From: Amorphoplanes friuliensis DSM 7358
GTDB lineage: Bacteria > Actinomycetota > Actinomycetes > Mycobacteriales > Micromonosporaceae
Reading direction: 5' to 3'
DNA length: 64,000 bases
NCBI RefSeq assembly: GCF_000494755.1
Contig: NC_022657.1
Coordinates: forward strand, 9,206,001 to 9,270,000
Each line of letters begins with the position of its first letter. Position 1 is the first letter of the stretch. The translations under genes and the position numbers were made by a program. Positions 7,358 to 14,889 of the stretch are shown piece after piece. The notes below the pieces were generated by a model. That model searched no databases and was not told the DNA's origin. It saw nothing but the letters and a program-made list of their open reading frames with translations.

Positions 7358-8214
7358 CCCACGACCTCGAACTCCGCTACAGCCGCCTCCTGCACCTCTA
7401 CCCGTCCGAATACCGCCGCGCCCGAGGTGCGGAAATCCTCGACACACTGCTGTCCTCGGCCGAGGAAGGCCGCGCACACCCTGCGCCCCGGGAACTGTTC
7501 GCCCTGGTCCTGGGCGCCCTCCGCGTCCGCGCCGGCCGCGGATCCCACCGCAGCGTCCGCCAGAGCTGGCTGGCCGCATGCCGGGCCGCCGCGCTGATGC
7601 TGCTCGTCTACGCCGTCGCCGACACAACGATGCACCTGGCCATCACCCTCGCCTACCGCATCCGCCCAGCAGCCCTGATCCTCGCGGCGCTGGCCGTCGC
7701 TCTTTACGCCATGATCGCTGCCTTGCGGGGCCGCTACCGCACAGCGGGTTTGTTCGCCGCAGTCGCATTCCTGGTGGCGCTGGCCGAAATACCGAACCTG
7801 ATCCACTTCTGGCAGCTCCCGCTGGCGGTGGTCCTGCTCGTGCCGCTGATGAAACTCCGCCCGCCACCGGTTGTGGGGCTGCTCCGGTATGCGCCGGTGG
7901 TGCCTGTTCTGCTTGTTGTGATCGAGCAGGGTTTGGCCCAGCTGCTGCCCGACATCGCGGGGATCCTTCGCTTCGGGGCTTTCCTGGGTCTTGCTGTTGG
8001 TGGGCTGATCTGGCTGGCCGTCGACGAACGGGTCGCGATGGCGTTGGGGCTACTGCTCCTCAACGGCGCCTTGATCCAGCTCGTGTTCATCCCCATGGAG
8101 CTGCCATTGCAGAACATTCCGGCGGCGTTGGCGTCGGTTGCGGTTGCTGCTTCGGTGCCTGTCGTGTTGCTGCTGGCCTCGGCGGGTGCGGCCCGCCGCC
8201 ACGCCCGCCTCTGA
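7354..8214 (+). CDS. Multi-pass membrane protein coupled to PadR
   Basis: The protein has 286 residues. The N-terminal cytoplasmic stretch (LRYSRLLHLYPSEYRRARG) is the conserved opening of membrane proteins encoded beside PadR regulators. Roughly seven hydrophobic segments follow, from about residue 70 to 280, rich in Leu/Val/Ala and with few charges. No transporter signature or catalytic motif is visible. The ATGA overlap with the PadR gene shows co-expression. It may be the effector or permease controlled by that regulator, but its function is not known. Confidence 0.75.
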   Translation: MTHDLELRYSRLLHLYPSEYRRARGAEILDTLLSSAEEGRAHPAPRELFALVLGALRVRAGRGSHRSVRQSWLAACRAAALMLLVYAVADTTMHLAITLAYRIRPAALILAALAVALYAMIAALRGRYRTAGLFAAVAFLVALAEIPNLIHFWQLPLAVVLLVPLMKLRPPPVVGLLRYAPVVPVLLVVIEQGLAQLLPDIAGILRFGAFLGLAVGGLIWLAVDERVAMALGLLLLNGALIQLVFIPMELPLQNIPAALASVAVAASVPVVLLLASAGAARRHARL

Positions 8215-8221
8215 CTGCTTA

Positions 8222-8246
8222 TTTCACCTAGGTTTGTTTCACCTAG
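8222..8246 (+). promoter_or_regulatory. Probable PadR operator (inverted and direct repeat)
   Basis: TTTCACCTAG occurs twice (8222-8231 and 8237-8246), 15 bases apart. The two copies also create a perfect inverted repeat CTAGGT-N7-ACCTAG (8228-8246). It ends 12 bases before the start of the second PadR gene. This is the size and placement of an autoregulatory PadR operator that would block the promoter. Confidence 0.55.
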
Positions 8247-8258
8247 TAAACTCAGTCC

Positions 8259-8606
8259 ATGACCGAGCAGCCAGGGCGCATCACGGCGCCGCTTCTGGAC
8301 GTCCTCGCGACGTTCATAGCCGCCGGCGGTAACGAGCTCCACGGTTGGGCCATCATCAAAGAGAGCAAGCGCGGCGGTCCTACCGTCTACAAAATTTTGG
8401 AGCGCTTGACCGGCATGGGCTGGATCACGGCTCGGTGGGAAGACCTCCCCACCGAGCCGGACCCATCGGAGCCGAACAAGCCGCGGCGTCGCTACTACAA
8501 GCTCACCGGCGAAGGCGCGACACGGGCCAAGGCCCTCCTCGCCGAACGCCGCCCGGCAACCACTCGAGCGACGCTCCGCCCGGCCCTCGAAGGAGGTCAC
8601 CTGTGA
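8259..8606 (+). CDS. PadR-family transcriptional regulator (second)
   Basis: The protein has 115 residues with a PadR winged helix: ITAPLLDVLATFIAAGGNELHGWAI as helices 1-2, GGPTVYKILERLTGMGWI as the recognition helix, and KPRRRYYKLTGEGATRAK as the wing. The start ATG at 8259 lies just behind the operator-like repeats. The stop overlaps the GTG of the next gene (GTGA), so the pair is coupled. GC content is lower than in the flanking core genes, marking the start of an accessory patch that extends to the tRNA gene. Confidence 0.88.
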   Translation: MTEQPGRITAPLLDVLATFIAAGGNELHGWAIIKESKRGGPTVYKILERLTGMGWITARWEDLPTEPDPSEPNKPRRRYYKLTGEGATRAKALLAERRPATTRATLRPALEGGHL

Positions 8607-9136
8607 CCACCTTCTGGATCGGCATCGGCGTTTCCATCATCACCGGCGCCTTGGTGAATGAGTTCTGCGACGTCGCCCCATGGCTTGCCGCGCTAATGGT
8701 CCGCCTCGCCGCCCGCCTGTGGTCCGTCGGAGAGCACGAAGTGGCGGCCGCTTACGAGGAAGAGTGGACAGCGGTCATCACCGACTGCCCCGGCAAGCTG
8801 ACGAAGGTGATCCGCGCAGCCGGCTTTCTGAGTGGAGCCGCCTGGAAAGCCTCTCGGTGTCGGATCGGAGCTTGGAAGCCACGTCGACGTGCAACCAACG
8901 AGTTCGTAGCGACCTACCGGATCACAGAGTCGACCGCCGGTCCTGTCCCGGGGCGCAACCTCAAACCAGGCGACTTGATGACCATCGAATTCGCCAATCG
9001 CGCGGACTACCGAAGTTTCCTCCGTAAGCACCCACACCTTCAAGGCATGGCGCAGGTGCACCCCTCTCCGACGAAGCGACAGGACAACCGAAGCAGGCGG
9101 CGCTTCCCTCGCAAGAGGACTTCACGATGGCTATGA
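8603..9136 (+). CDS. Conserved membrane-anchored protein of unknown function
   Basis: The protein has 177 residues starting at GTG 8603, which is fixed by AGGAGG at 8591-8596 and by the GTGA overlap with the PadR stop. Residues 3-37 form a hydrophobic anchor (FWIGIGVSIITGALVNEF...). A conserved-looking cytoplasmic block follows (AAAYEEEWTAVITDCPGKLTK) and then a basic, Arg-rich tail. No enzymatic motif is seen. Short actinobacterial proteins with the same N-terminal anchor and a D-x-P-G-K/N-L-x-K block occur widely but lack a function. Here it is presumably the gene controlled by the coupled PadR repressor. Confidence 0.7.
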   Translation: MTTFWIGIGVSIITGALVNEFCDVAPWLAALMVRLAARLWSVGEHEVAAAYEEEWTAVITDCPGKLTKVIRAAGFLSGAAWKASRCRIGAWKPRRRATNEFVATYRITESTAGPVPGRNLKPGDLMTIEFANRADYRSFLRKHPHLQGMAQVHPSPTKRQDNRSRRRFPRKRTSRWL

Positions 9137-9251
9137 ATACGAGCCTTCGCTAGGCAGGAAGGCCCGTCTGGTCTCGCCACCTGCCACAGGTGAGCCGAGC
9201 ACAAACCCCGCTGACAATTGGTGGGCCGGGTGTGCTGAGTCCCCTCAGCCC

Positions 9252-9283
9252 TGCCCAGGTCGGCAACCTTGCTGACCTGGGCA
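9252..9283. terminator. Hairpin between convergent genes
   Basis: A perfect 10-bp stem, TGCCCAGGTC/GACCTGGGCA, has a 12-base loop and lies in the 299-base gap between two convergent genes (9136 and 9436). There is no T-run, so it may be a weak bidirectional terminator. Nothing else is recognisable in 9137-9435; short reading frames there lack ribosome sites or similarity. Confidence 0.45.
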
Positions 9284-9435
9284 AGTGCGCGCCACTAGGG
9301 AACCGTCGATTAAAGCAACAATGCTGGGCGCCCTCTGGACCTCTGTACCTAATAGTGGACTGCTGTCAGTTCGCAACGTGACCCCTTGTGCGGCAGAAAA
9401 ATACGCGCAGATTACAGGATCAAGCGCCGGAATGC

Positions 9436-11013
9436 TCAAAAAGGAGCCTGGCTTTGCTCGCTATCCTTTTCCACCGCCTCTGATAGATTCCACGCGCTTC
9501 CAAGACCATGCATCTGCTTCTCAATCGCTCTCAATGTGTCGATGACCGGTGCGGCCGAAGACTCGAACGCAGTCCGGGCTCTGGCTTCGTCCGCACGTAT
9601 CCATGCCCAAACCTTCTCAACGAGCTTGCCCTTCGCCGCCTTTTTCTTCACCCCATCACCTATCGCAAGTACCCGAGACACATCTTCGGCGAAGTCGGAT
9701 GGGTAGTAAAACTCAAAGTTGTCCTTGTCCCAATTGGCAAAGTGACTAGGATCCCATGTCTTATACGACTTCTTGAGTTGGTCAGTCGCTTCGCGGCCTG
9801 CCTCGTCTCCGTCCGCTATCACCCAGACACGCCCCTTGTAAATCTTCTCCAGGTGGGCAAAAAGAAACATTTCCTGGATATCGCGGAACATCGGCCTAAT
9901 TCGCGACACGCCGGAGGCGGCAACCGTACGGAGGATTGCCAGGGACGGAGCAAATACCGGAATGAACCAGTTTCGAATCAAAAGCTCGGCGGTAGATTCT
10001 TCGAAAATTAGCCAGCCCTGCCCTAGTCCGAAGTCAGATAGTTCATAGCCAAGATCACGCAAGACGCGCAATCGGGATTCGGCGTCAGTGATCGCAGTAT
10101 ACGAAGACGTCGGGATTGCTCCGTCGTCGCTCGTCACCTCAACAACAGAGGTATCTGGGATAGAACCTAGAGCCGAGAGGACAATATTGCTATGCGTGCT
10201 GATAACGAATTGATTAGTATCACTGGAATTGATGATCTCACGGAGAAGTACCTTTAAGGCAGCCGGGTGCAGATCATTCTCAGGTTCTTCGATTAGGAAC
10301 AGCTGCCCGGTTGCCGTGCTCAAGCTCGCAATCAGATTCAGCGCCGCGGCCAATCCTGCACCCATTGCTTCAATCAGAATCTCTTGATATCGAGTAATTT
10401 TCACCCCGAGAGTCTGGTTGTTGTTACTAGTGTTGATTACGCCGAAGTTGAGACCAAGCGCGCGCTTGCAAATGTCGCGAAAGCGTCGTGATTCTGGAAG
10501 GTCATTGGCGAGAAGCTCCGCTATCTTTGAGAATACATATGAGTCCTGGTGCCCGACCGTGGTGGCGTTGACGCGATTTACCTGCTGCTGCAACGTATGC
10601 GGTCGGCGTCCCGACAAAACCGGGAAGATGAGGTTGTTGGGCTCTGCGCTGGAAGCGAGCGACAATCCAATCGTGTTCTCGTCATCATCTTCCGCAACAA
10701 ACTTTGAGAGCCCCGTATTGGTCATTGAAAGGGCGATTTTTCCGTCTCCATACTGGTGCGGAACTTCTTCGCCGCTAGCTAGATTGAGTCGAGGCTTGCC
10801 GACCAACTGCAAAACTAAGTGCATAACCGCACTGCCATGCCTAATATCACTATCCGCAAACGGAGCAGACTGCTGGAGCAAATACATAGCCCGTATAAGC
10901 GAGGACTTGCCCGAGTTGTTTCGCCCCACGAGCACGGTAATCGGCCCGAGTTTAATGTCGCCTGAATGTTCGATCGAGCGATAGTTCTCTACAGTAACGT
11001 GACCGAAAATCAT
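9436..11013 (-). CDS. OLD-family ATP-dependent endonuclease (AAA ATPase + TOPRIM)
   Basis: The protein has 525 residues. The ABC/SMC-type ATPase half has Walker A GRNNSGKSS (30-38), Walker B LFLIEEPENDLHP (about 238-250) and ISTHSN (271-276). The C-terminal TOPRIM half has LIFEESTAELL (Glu339/Glu343) and IADGDEAG (Asp401, Asp403), the metal-binding residues. OLD enzymes nick or degrade DNA in an ATP-dependent way and act in phage defence. No UvrD-like partner (GajB) or reverse transcriptase lies next to it, so it looks like a lone class 1 OLD. Codon usage is strikingly AT-richer (about 50% GC) than its neighbours, which points to recent horizontal transfer. It sits beside a tRNA-Ser gene. Confidence 0.88.
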   Translation of the reverse strand: MIFGHVTVENYRSIEHSGDIKLGPITVLVGRNNSGKSSLIRAMYLLQQSAPFADSDIRHGSAVMHLVLQLVGKPRLNLASGEEVPHQYGDGKIALSMTNTGLSKFVAEDDDENTIGLSLASSAEPNNLIFPVLSGRRPHTLQQQVNRVNATTVGHQDSYVFSKIAELLANDLPESRRFRDICKRALGLNFGVINTSNNNQTLGVKITRYQEILIEAMGAGLAAALNLIASLSTATGQLFLIEEPENDLHPAALKVLLREIINSSDTNQFVISTHSNIVLSALGSIPDTSVVEVTSDDGAIPTSSYTAITDAESRLRVLRDLGYELSDFGLGQGWLIFEESTAELLIRNWFIPVFAPSLAILRTVAASGVSRIRPMFRDIQEMFLFAHLEKIYKGRVWVIADGDEAGREATDQLKKSYKTWDPSHFANWDKDNFEFYYPSDFAEDVSRVLAIGDGVKKKAAKGKLVEKVWAWIRADEARARTAFESSAAPVIDTLRAIEKQMHGLGSAWNLSEAVEKDSEQSQAPF

Positions 11014-11380
11014 TGCGCAGCTTCCAAGGAGGAGGGATTTTGCAGAACGCTACCGGACTCCCAATAGCCGACGCCACTTATTTGCCAGCCGATGACGAGC
11101 GGGTAGCAGGAACTCTATGCTGGAGCTAACCGATCGAGGCCTTGTTCAGCCTCCAAAAGCACCCAATCCACCTGACCAACAGTGCGCCACATTAAGGATC
11201 CGGCGGCGCGCTGGCCGGGGCCCCGGCGGTGAAGGGAGGACGAGACGTAGGCGCGGCCGAAACTTTGCCGCGTATTTGCGGCGAACAGTGAGCCGTAGCT
11301 AGCTCACCTGGGACTCAGTGAGACTCGCCCATCGGTGATGAAGGCCCCGCAAGTCAGCGGGGCCTCTTTCGGGTGCGGAG
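11014..11380. other. Intergenic stretch between OLD gene and tRNA-Ser
   Basis: No convincing gene is visible in these 367 bases. The left third is AT-richer, like the OLD gene; the right part returns to high GC. A 30-codon frame from TTG 11040 behind AAGGAGGAGGG is the only hint of coding and is not supported by any recognisable sequence. The OLD promoter must lie at the left end. Confidence 0.5.
11343..11364. terminator. Terminator hairpin at the 3' side of tRNA-Ser
   Basis: GGCCCCGC/GCGGGGCC is a perfect 8-bp stem with a 6-base loop (AAGTCA), 16 bases beyond the 3' end of the tRNA. On the plus strand it is followed by TCTTTC. It probably ends the tRNA transcript and may work in both directions. 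Confidence 0.6.
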
Positions 11381-11463
11381 CGGAGGGCGTGGGATTCGAA
11401 CCCACGAAGGTTTCCCTTACCGGTTTTCAAGACCGGCGCCATCGGCCACTAGGCGAGCCCTCC
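11381..11463 (-). tRNA. tRNA-Ser (anticodon TGA)
   Basis: The acceptor stem GGAGGGC pairs with GCCCTCC at the other end, with G as discriminator. The anticodon stem-loop is CCGGT-CTTGAAA-ACCGG, giving anticodon TGA, which reads serine UCA. The T arm is GTGGG-TTCGAAT-CCCAC. A long variable arm (AAGG...CCTT) shows the class II fold expected for tRNA-Ser. CCA is not encoded. The 3' end faces the low-GC OLD nuclease gene, the orientation usually used by integrating elements, but no second copy of the tRNA 3' end was seen within the patch. Confidence 0.95.
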
Positions 11464-11513
11464 TGGTGTGGCTTGGTCAGTCTGCCAGACCGGCGCACGG
11501 GGGGCGGAACGGA

Positions 11514-11559
11514 CATGGGGTCTGGCGCGGCGCGCCCCCGCGTCGGGCCAGACCCCATG
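11514..11559 (-). terminator. Terminator of the DUF1996 gene
   Basis: A perfect 13-bp stem, CATGGGGTCTGGC/GCCAGACCCCATG, with a 20-base GC-rich loop begins 24 bases beyond the DUF1996 stop codon and lies before tRNA-Ser. No T-run follows. Confidence 0.6.
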
Positions 11560-11582
11560 CCCGTGGGGGGATGGGTGCAAGG

Positions 11583-12716
11583 TCAGGGGAGCTGGTAGTT
11601 CTCGTTGAGGACGGCTGTGGACGCCGGCTCGCGTTCGTCGTAGCCGCGGGCGTTGCATTGGCGGCCGGTGTTGATGCAGGCCTTGACCAGAGCTTCGAGG
11701 GTTTTGGGGTCCCAGGCGTTCATGAAGTCGTAGTGGAAGGTGTAGCCGGCGCCGCTCGCGAAGCGGACTTTCGACATGTCGCCGTTGACCGGCCAGGCCA
11801 TTTTGAACTCCAGCATCGGGACGGCGACCGGGTGGTCGTCGGGGCAGGCGGCGCCGATCGGGTGGGCTTTGATGGTCGGGTACGCCATGTGGCTCTGGTG
11901 GTCGGGTATGTCGAGGTGGATGCCGTCCCAGCAGCTCGGGGCCTGGTATCGGATGTTGAGCTGGGTGCTGGCCGTTGACGGGCAGGATGCGGGGAAGTCG
12001 GCGTTCTTGTAGCTTTCGCCGCATTCGAAGCCTTCGACCGTGGCTTTGAGGAACGCGGCCGGGTCGGTGTTCTTGGCGTTGCCGACGACGAAGCGCAGGC
12101 CTGTGGGGAACGGCCGGACGGACGTGTAGTCGTTGACGCCGGTCTTGTAGTAGATCGTCTGCGCGCCGACCGGGTTGATGGCCCCGTCGCCCTTGTAGAG
12201 GGTCGGCATCCAGTACGCGGACAGGTCGCCCTCCGCCAGGCACTTCGTGTCGCCGGCGCTGAGCGATTCGGTGGTTGTCGCGGCGTTCGTGGTGGTGTTG
12301 CCCATGAACGTGTGGGAGTGCGAGGCGCCGGGCAGCTTGGGGAAGACGATCGGGTCGTCGGGCAGGTTGGTGCGGCTGACCGCACAGTTCGCCTGGAACT
12401 CATGCAACATCCGGTGCGCGGGCACTTCGATCGAGGGCTTCACCCCGGTCACAGGCTCGGGCGCCAAGATGTAGCCGGCCTCCGAAGAAGCTGACGGGGA
12501 AGCGGACGGGGATGCCGAGGCTGAAGACGTCGGGCTCGAAGTAGGCGAAGAAGCGGAGACCGACACCGAAGGCGCGGCCTGGACCCGCTTGCGGTGCGGC
12601 CGGTCCGACGCCGATGCCCAGGTGAGTGAGCCGGCAACGGTCACCGCCAGAGCACCCGCGACGAACGCGGACGGCCCGAGTACGCGTCGCCAGCGGAAGG
12701 GTCGCTTGTGCTGCAT
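11583..12716 (-). CDS. Secreted DUF1996 domain protein
   Basis: The protein has 377 residues. An N-terminal signal peptide (basic RPFRWRR, hydrophobic VAGALAVTVAGSL) is followed by a Ser/Pro/Ala linker at about 45-85 and then a DUF1996 domain from about 95 to the end. Typical blocks are seen: HEFQANCAVSRTNLPDDPI, LPGASHSHTFMGN, YWMPTLY and SCWDGIHLD. Several Cys could form disulfides. DUF1996 occurs in secreted fungal and actinobacterial proteins, often next to carbohydrate-active enzymes; its activity is not established. ATG 12716 is preferred over an upstream in-frame start because the signal peptide begins there. It is divergent from the GH30 gene. Confidence 0.85.
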   Translation of the reverse strand: MQHKRPFRWRRVLGPSAFVAGALAVTVAGSLTWASASDRPHRKRVQAAPSVSVSASSPTSSPTSSASASPSASPSASSEAGYILAPEPVTGVKPSIEVPAHRMLHEFQANCAVSRTNLPDDPIVFPKLPGASHSHTFMGNTTTNAATTTESLSAGDTKCLAEGDLSAYWMPTLYKGDGAINPVGAQTIYYKTGVNDYTSVRPFPTGLRFVVGNAKNTDPAAFLKATVEGFECGESYKNADFPASCPSTASTQLNIRYQAPSCWDGIHLDIPDHQSHMAYPTIKAHPIGAACPDDHPVAVPMLEFKMAWPVNGDMSKVRFASGAGYTFHYDFMNAWDPKTLEALVKACINTGRQCNARGYDEREPASTAVLNENYQLP

Positions 12717-12880
12717 TAAGTGGTCCTCTCGGAGATCAGTGGCGGTGGCCGGTGCAGTCGCCCCAACCGCGTCCGCGCAGCTCAACGGCTCTAAGCGAGG
12801 CCTAAGAAACGCCGCCCGATCGGCTCAAATGCGTCCAATTTGTGTTATGCGGCCAACGGCTCTGATGCCGCTTAAGCGAA

Positions 12881-12893
12881 ACTTATATTAAGT
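12881..12893. promoter_or_regulatory. Operator-like palindrome between DUF1996 and GH30 genes
   Basis: ACTTA-TAT-TAAGT is a perfect 13-base palindrome in an AT-rich patch (12875-12900) of the 319-base divergent intergenic region. Similar TAA-rich dyads precede many secreted hydrolase genes in actinobacteria, so it may bind a regulator of one or both genes. This is inference from pattern and position only. Confidence 0.35.
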
Positions 12894-12948
12894 CTCTTAA
12901 CAGGCGCCTGAGCTGCGGAAACAGGGCCTCTGAGCGCGGGCCGGAGAG

Positions 12949-12977
12949 TTGACACGGTATAGACCGCGGTGTTTATT
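12949..12977 (+). promoter_or_regulatory. Vegetative-type promoter of the GH30-GH18 operon
   Basis: A consensus -35 TTGACA (12949-12954) is separated by 17 bases from TTTATT (12972-12977). This arrangement makes the far-upstream TTG codon at 12949 part of the promoter rather than a start codon, and gives a leader of about 50 bases before the TTG at 13036. Confidence 0.6.
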
Positions 12978-13035
12978 GTTCGCTGCCTTACCTATCCCGG
13001 CCAGGCCCCCACCTTCGGTCAAGGGAGTCCCCACT

Positions 13036-14889
13036 TTGTCCACCCGTAGAAAAGCCGCCCTTGTCACTGCCGCCCTGGTCGGCGTCGGTGCCGGCATCGT
13101 GCTCGCCCCGAGTGCGTTTGCCGCGAACGAGCAGGTCAACGTCTATCTGACCACCACCAGTGACGGGGGCGGCCGAACCGTCACCCGTGGCCTGCAGCAG
13201 CAGACCCCGATCAACTTCGCGGGCAGCAGCGGCAGCGCCAACCAGACGATCACCGTGAACGAGAACACCACGTACCAGACGTTCGAGGGTGCGGGCGCCT
13301 CGTTCACTGACACCGCGGCCTGGCTCATCAACGGCAGCGGCGCGCTGTCGGCGGCCACGCGCAACGAAGTCATGACGAAGCTGTTCAGTCCGACCGCCGG
13401 CATCGGCGTCAGCGCGACCCGCAACGTCATGGGTTCGTCGGATCTCGCCCGGTCCAGCTACTCCTACGACGGCACGTGCTGTGACGTCAACGACTTCTCG
13501 CTGAGCCGGGATGTCGACGTGATGGCTCTGACCAAGCAGGCGAAGAGCCTCAATCCGAACCTGCTCGTCATGGGCTCGCCCTGGTCGGCGCCGTCCTGGA
13601 TGAAGGACAACAACAGCTACGACCAGGGGTACCTCAAAGCCGAGTACTACAAGGCGTACGCGCAGTACTTCGTGAAGTACATCCAGGGGTACGAGGCTCA
13701 GGGCGTACGCATCAATTACGTCACCGAGCAGAACGAGCCGGGTTGCTGTCCCGGTTATCCGTCCATGCAGTGGAGTGTTTCGGGCCTGCAGTCGTTCGCC
13801 AAGAATGACCTGCTCCCGGCTTTGCAGGCGGCCGGTCTCAGCACGAAGCTGCTGGTGCACGACTGGAATTACAGCGATTACGACACCTGGGGCGCGCCGC
13901 TCGTCAACGACGCCGCGATCCGGAACCACCCCAATTTCGGCGGGGTCGGCTGGCACGGTTACGGCGGCGATCCTTCCAAGGCCACCACGGTACGCAACCA
14001 GTACCCGTCCATGAACCAGTATTTCACCGAGCACTCCGGTGGCACCTGGGTCGGCAATCAGCAGGCCGAGGACATGAACAACCTCATCGACTACACGCGG
14101 AACTGGGCCCGGTCGTGGACCAAGTGGAGTCTTGCCGTCGACCAGAACATGGGTCCGCACAACGGCGGCTGCGGCACCTGCACCGGCCTGGTCACCGTGC
14201 ACAACGGGGACGGGCGCAGCGGACAGGTCGACTACACCATCGAGTACTACACGATGGGGCACCTGACGAAGTTCGTGAAGCCGGGTGCGGTGCGGGTCGA
14301 TTCCACCGCCAATTCGACCGTGAAGAACGTCGCGTGGAAGAACACCGACGGGTCGAAGGCGCTGATCGCGTACAACACCAGTGGCAGTGCGCAGACCGTG
14401 AAGGTGAACTGGGGCGGGCAGTCCTTTGTGTACAGCCTGCCGACGAAAACTTCGGCCACGTTCACCTGGGGTGGCTCGCAGGGTGGCACTACTCCGCCCG
14501 TACAGAAGACGGGGTCGATCTCGGGTCTGGGCGGAAAGTGCCTGGACGTGACCGACGGCTCGACCACCAACGGCAATCTGCCGCAGCTCTGGACCTGCAC
14601 GGCCGGCCCGAATCAGACCTGGACCGTCGGCAGTGACAACACCATTCGGGGCCTCGGGAAGTGCCTCGACGTGTCGGGCAATTCGACCGCGAACGGTGCG
14701 GCTGTGCACCTCTGGGATTGCATCGACACCGTCGCCAGCCAGAAGTGGACCGCGAGCAACGGGACCCTGGTGAACACCGCGTCCGGCAAGTGCCTGGACG
14801 TCAAGGACAGCAACACCGCGAACGGCGCCAAGCTGCAGATCTGGACCTGCACCGGTGCCGCCAACCAGAAGTGGAACGTGCCCGCATGA
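13036..14889 (+). CDS. Secreted GH30 glycoside hydrolase with C-terminal ricin-type lectin domain
   Basis: The protein has 617 residues from TTG 13036, chosen because AAGGGAG lies 9 bases upstream and the signal peptide (STRRKAALVTAALVG...SAFA|AN) begins there. The GH30 (glucosylceramidase-like) barrel carries the acid/base Glu in TEQNEP (about 234) and the nucleophile Glu in YFTEHSGG (about 332), plus the family segment GSPWSAPSWMK. A beta-sandwich follows, then a Gly/Thr/Pro linker and a ricin B-type CBM13 with QxW repeats from about residue 490. It probably hydrolyses beta-1,6- or other beta-glucans outside the cell. Its stop overlaps the start of the GH18 gene (ATGA), so both are co-translated. 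Confidence 0.9.
   Translation: MSTRRKAALVTAALVGVGAGIVLAPSAFAANEQVNVYLTTTSDGGGRTVTRGLQQQTPINFAGSSGSANQTITVNENTTYQTFEGAGASFTDTAAWLINGSGALSAATRNEVMTKLFSPTAGIGVSATRNVMGSSDLARSSYSYDGTCCDVNDFSLSRDVDVMALTKQAKSLNPNLLVMGSPWSAPSWMKDNNSYDQGYLKAEYYKAYAQYFVKYIQGYEAQGVRINYVTEQNEPGCCPGYPSMQWSVSGLQSFAKNDLLPALQAAGLSTKLLVHDWNYSDYDTWGAPLVNDAAIRNHPNFGGVGWHGYGGDPSKATTVRNQYPSMNQYFTEHSGGTWVGNQQAEDMNNLIDYTRNWARSWTKWSLAVDQNMGPHNGGCGTCTGLVTVHNGDGRSGQVDYTIEYYTMGHLTKFVKPGAVRVDSTANSTVKNVAWKNTDGSKALIAYNTSGSAQTVKVNWGGQSFVYSLPTKTSATFTWGGSQGGTTPPVQKTGSISGLGGKCLDVTDGSTTNGNLPQLWTCTAGPNQTWTVGSDNTIRGLGKCLDVSGNSTANGAAVHLWDCIDTVASQKWTASNGTLVNTASGKCLDVKDSNTANGAKLQIWTCTGAANQKWNVPA

Noticed and set aside
9285..9545. Small plus-strand gene at the end of the OLD gene
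   Set aside because: It overlaps the OLD coding end on the other strand, has no ribosome site and no recognisable sequence.
9436..11013. Gabija defence system
   Set aside because: A GajA-like OLD nuclease is present but no UvrD-like helicase gene lies on either side.
11040..11129. Small gene of 29 codons from TTG behind AAGGAGGAGGG
   Set aside because: Apart from the good ribosome site nothing supports it; it lies in a transition zone of composition and has no recognisable sequence.
8220..11463. Site-specific integration into tRNA-Ser with flanking att repeats
   Set aside because: No integrase gene and no second copy of the tRNA 3' end was seen within the patch.
12949..13035. Upstream TTG start for the GH30 gene
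   Set aside because: The TTG belongs to a consensus -35 box, and the signal peptide begins at 13036.
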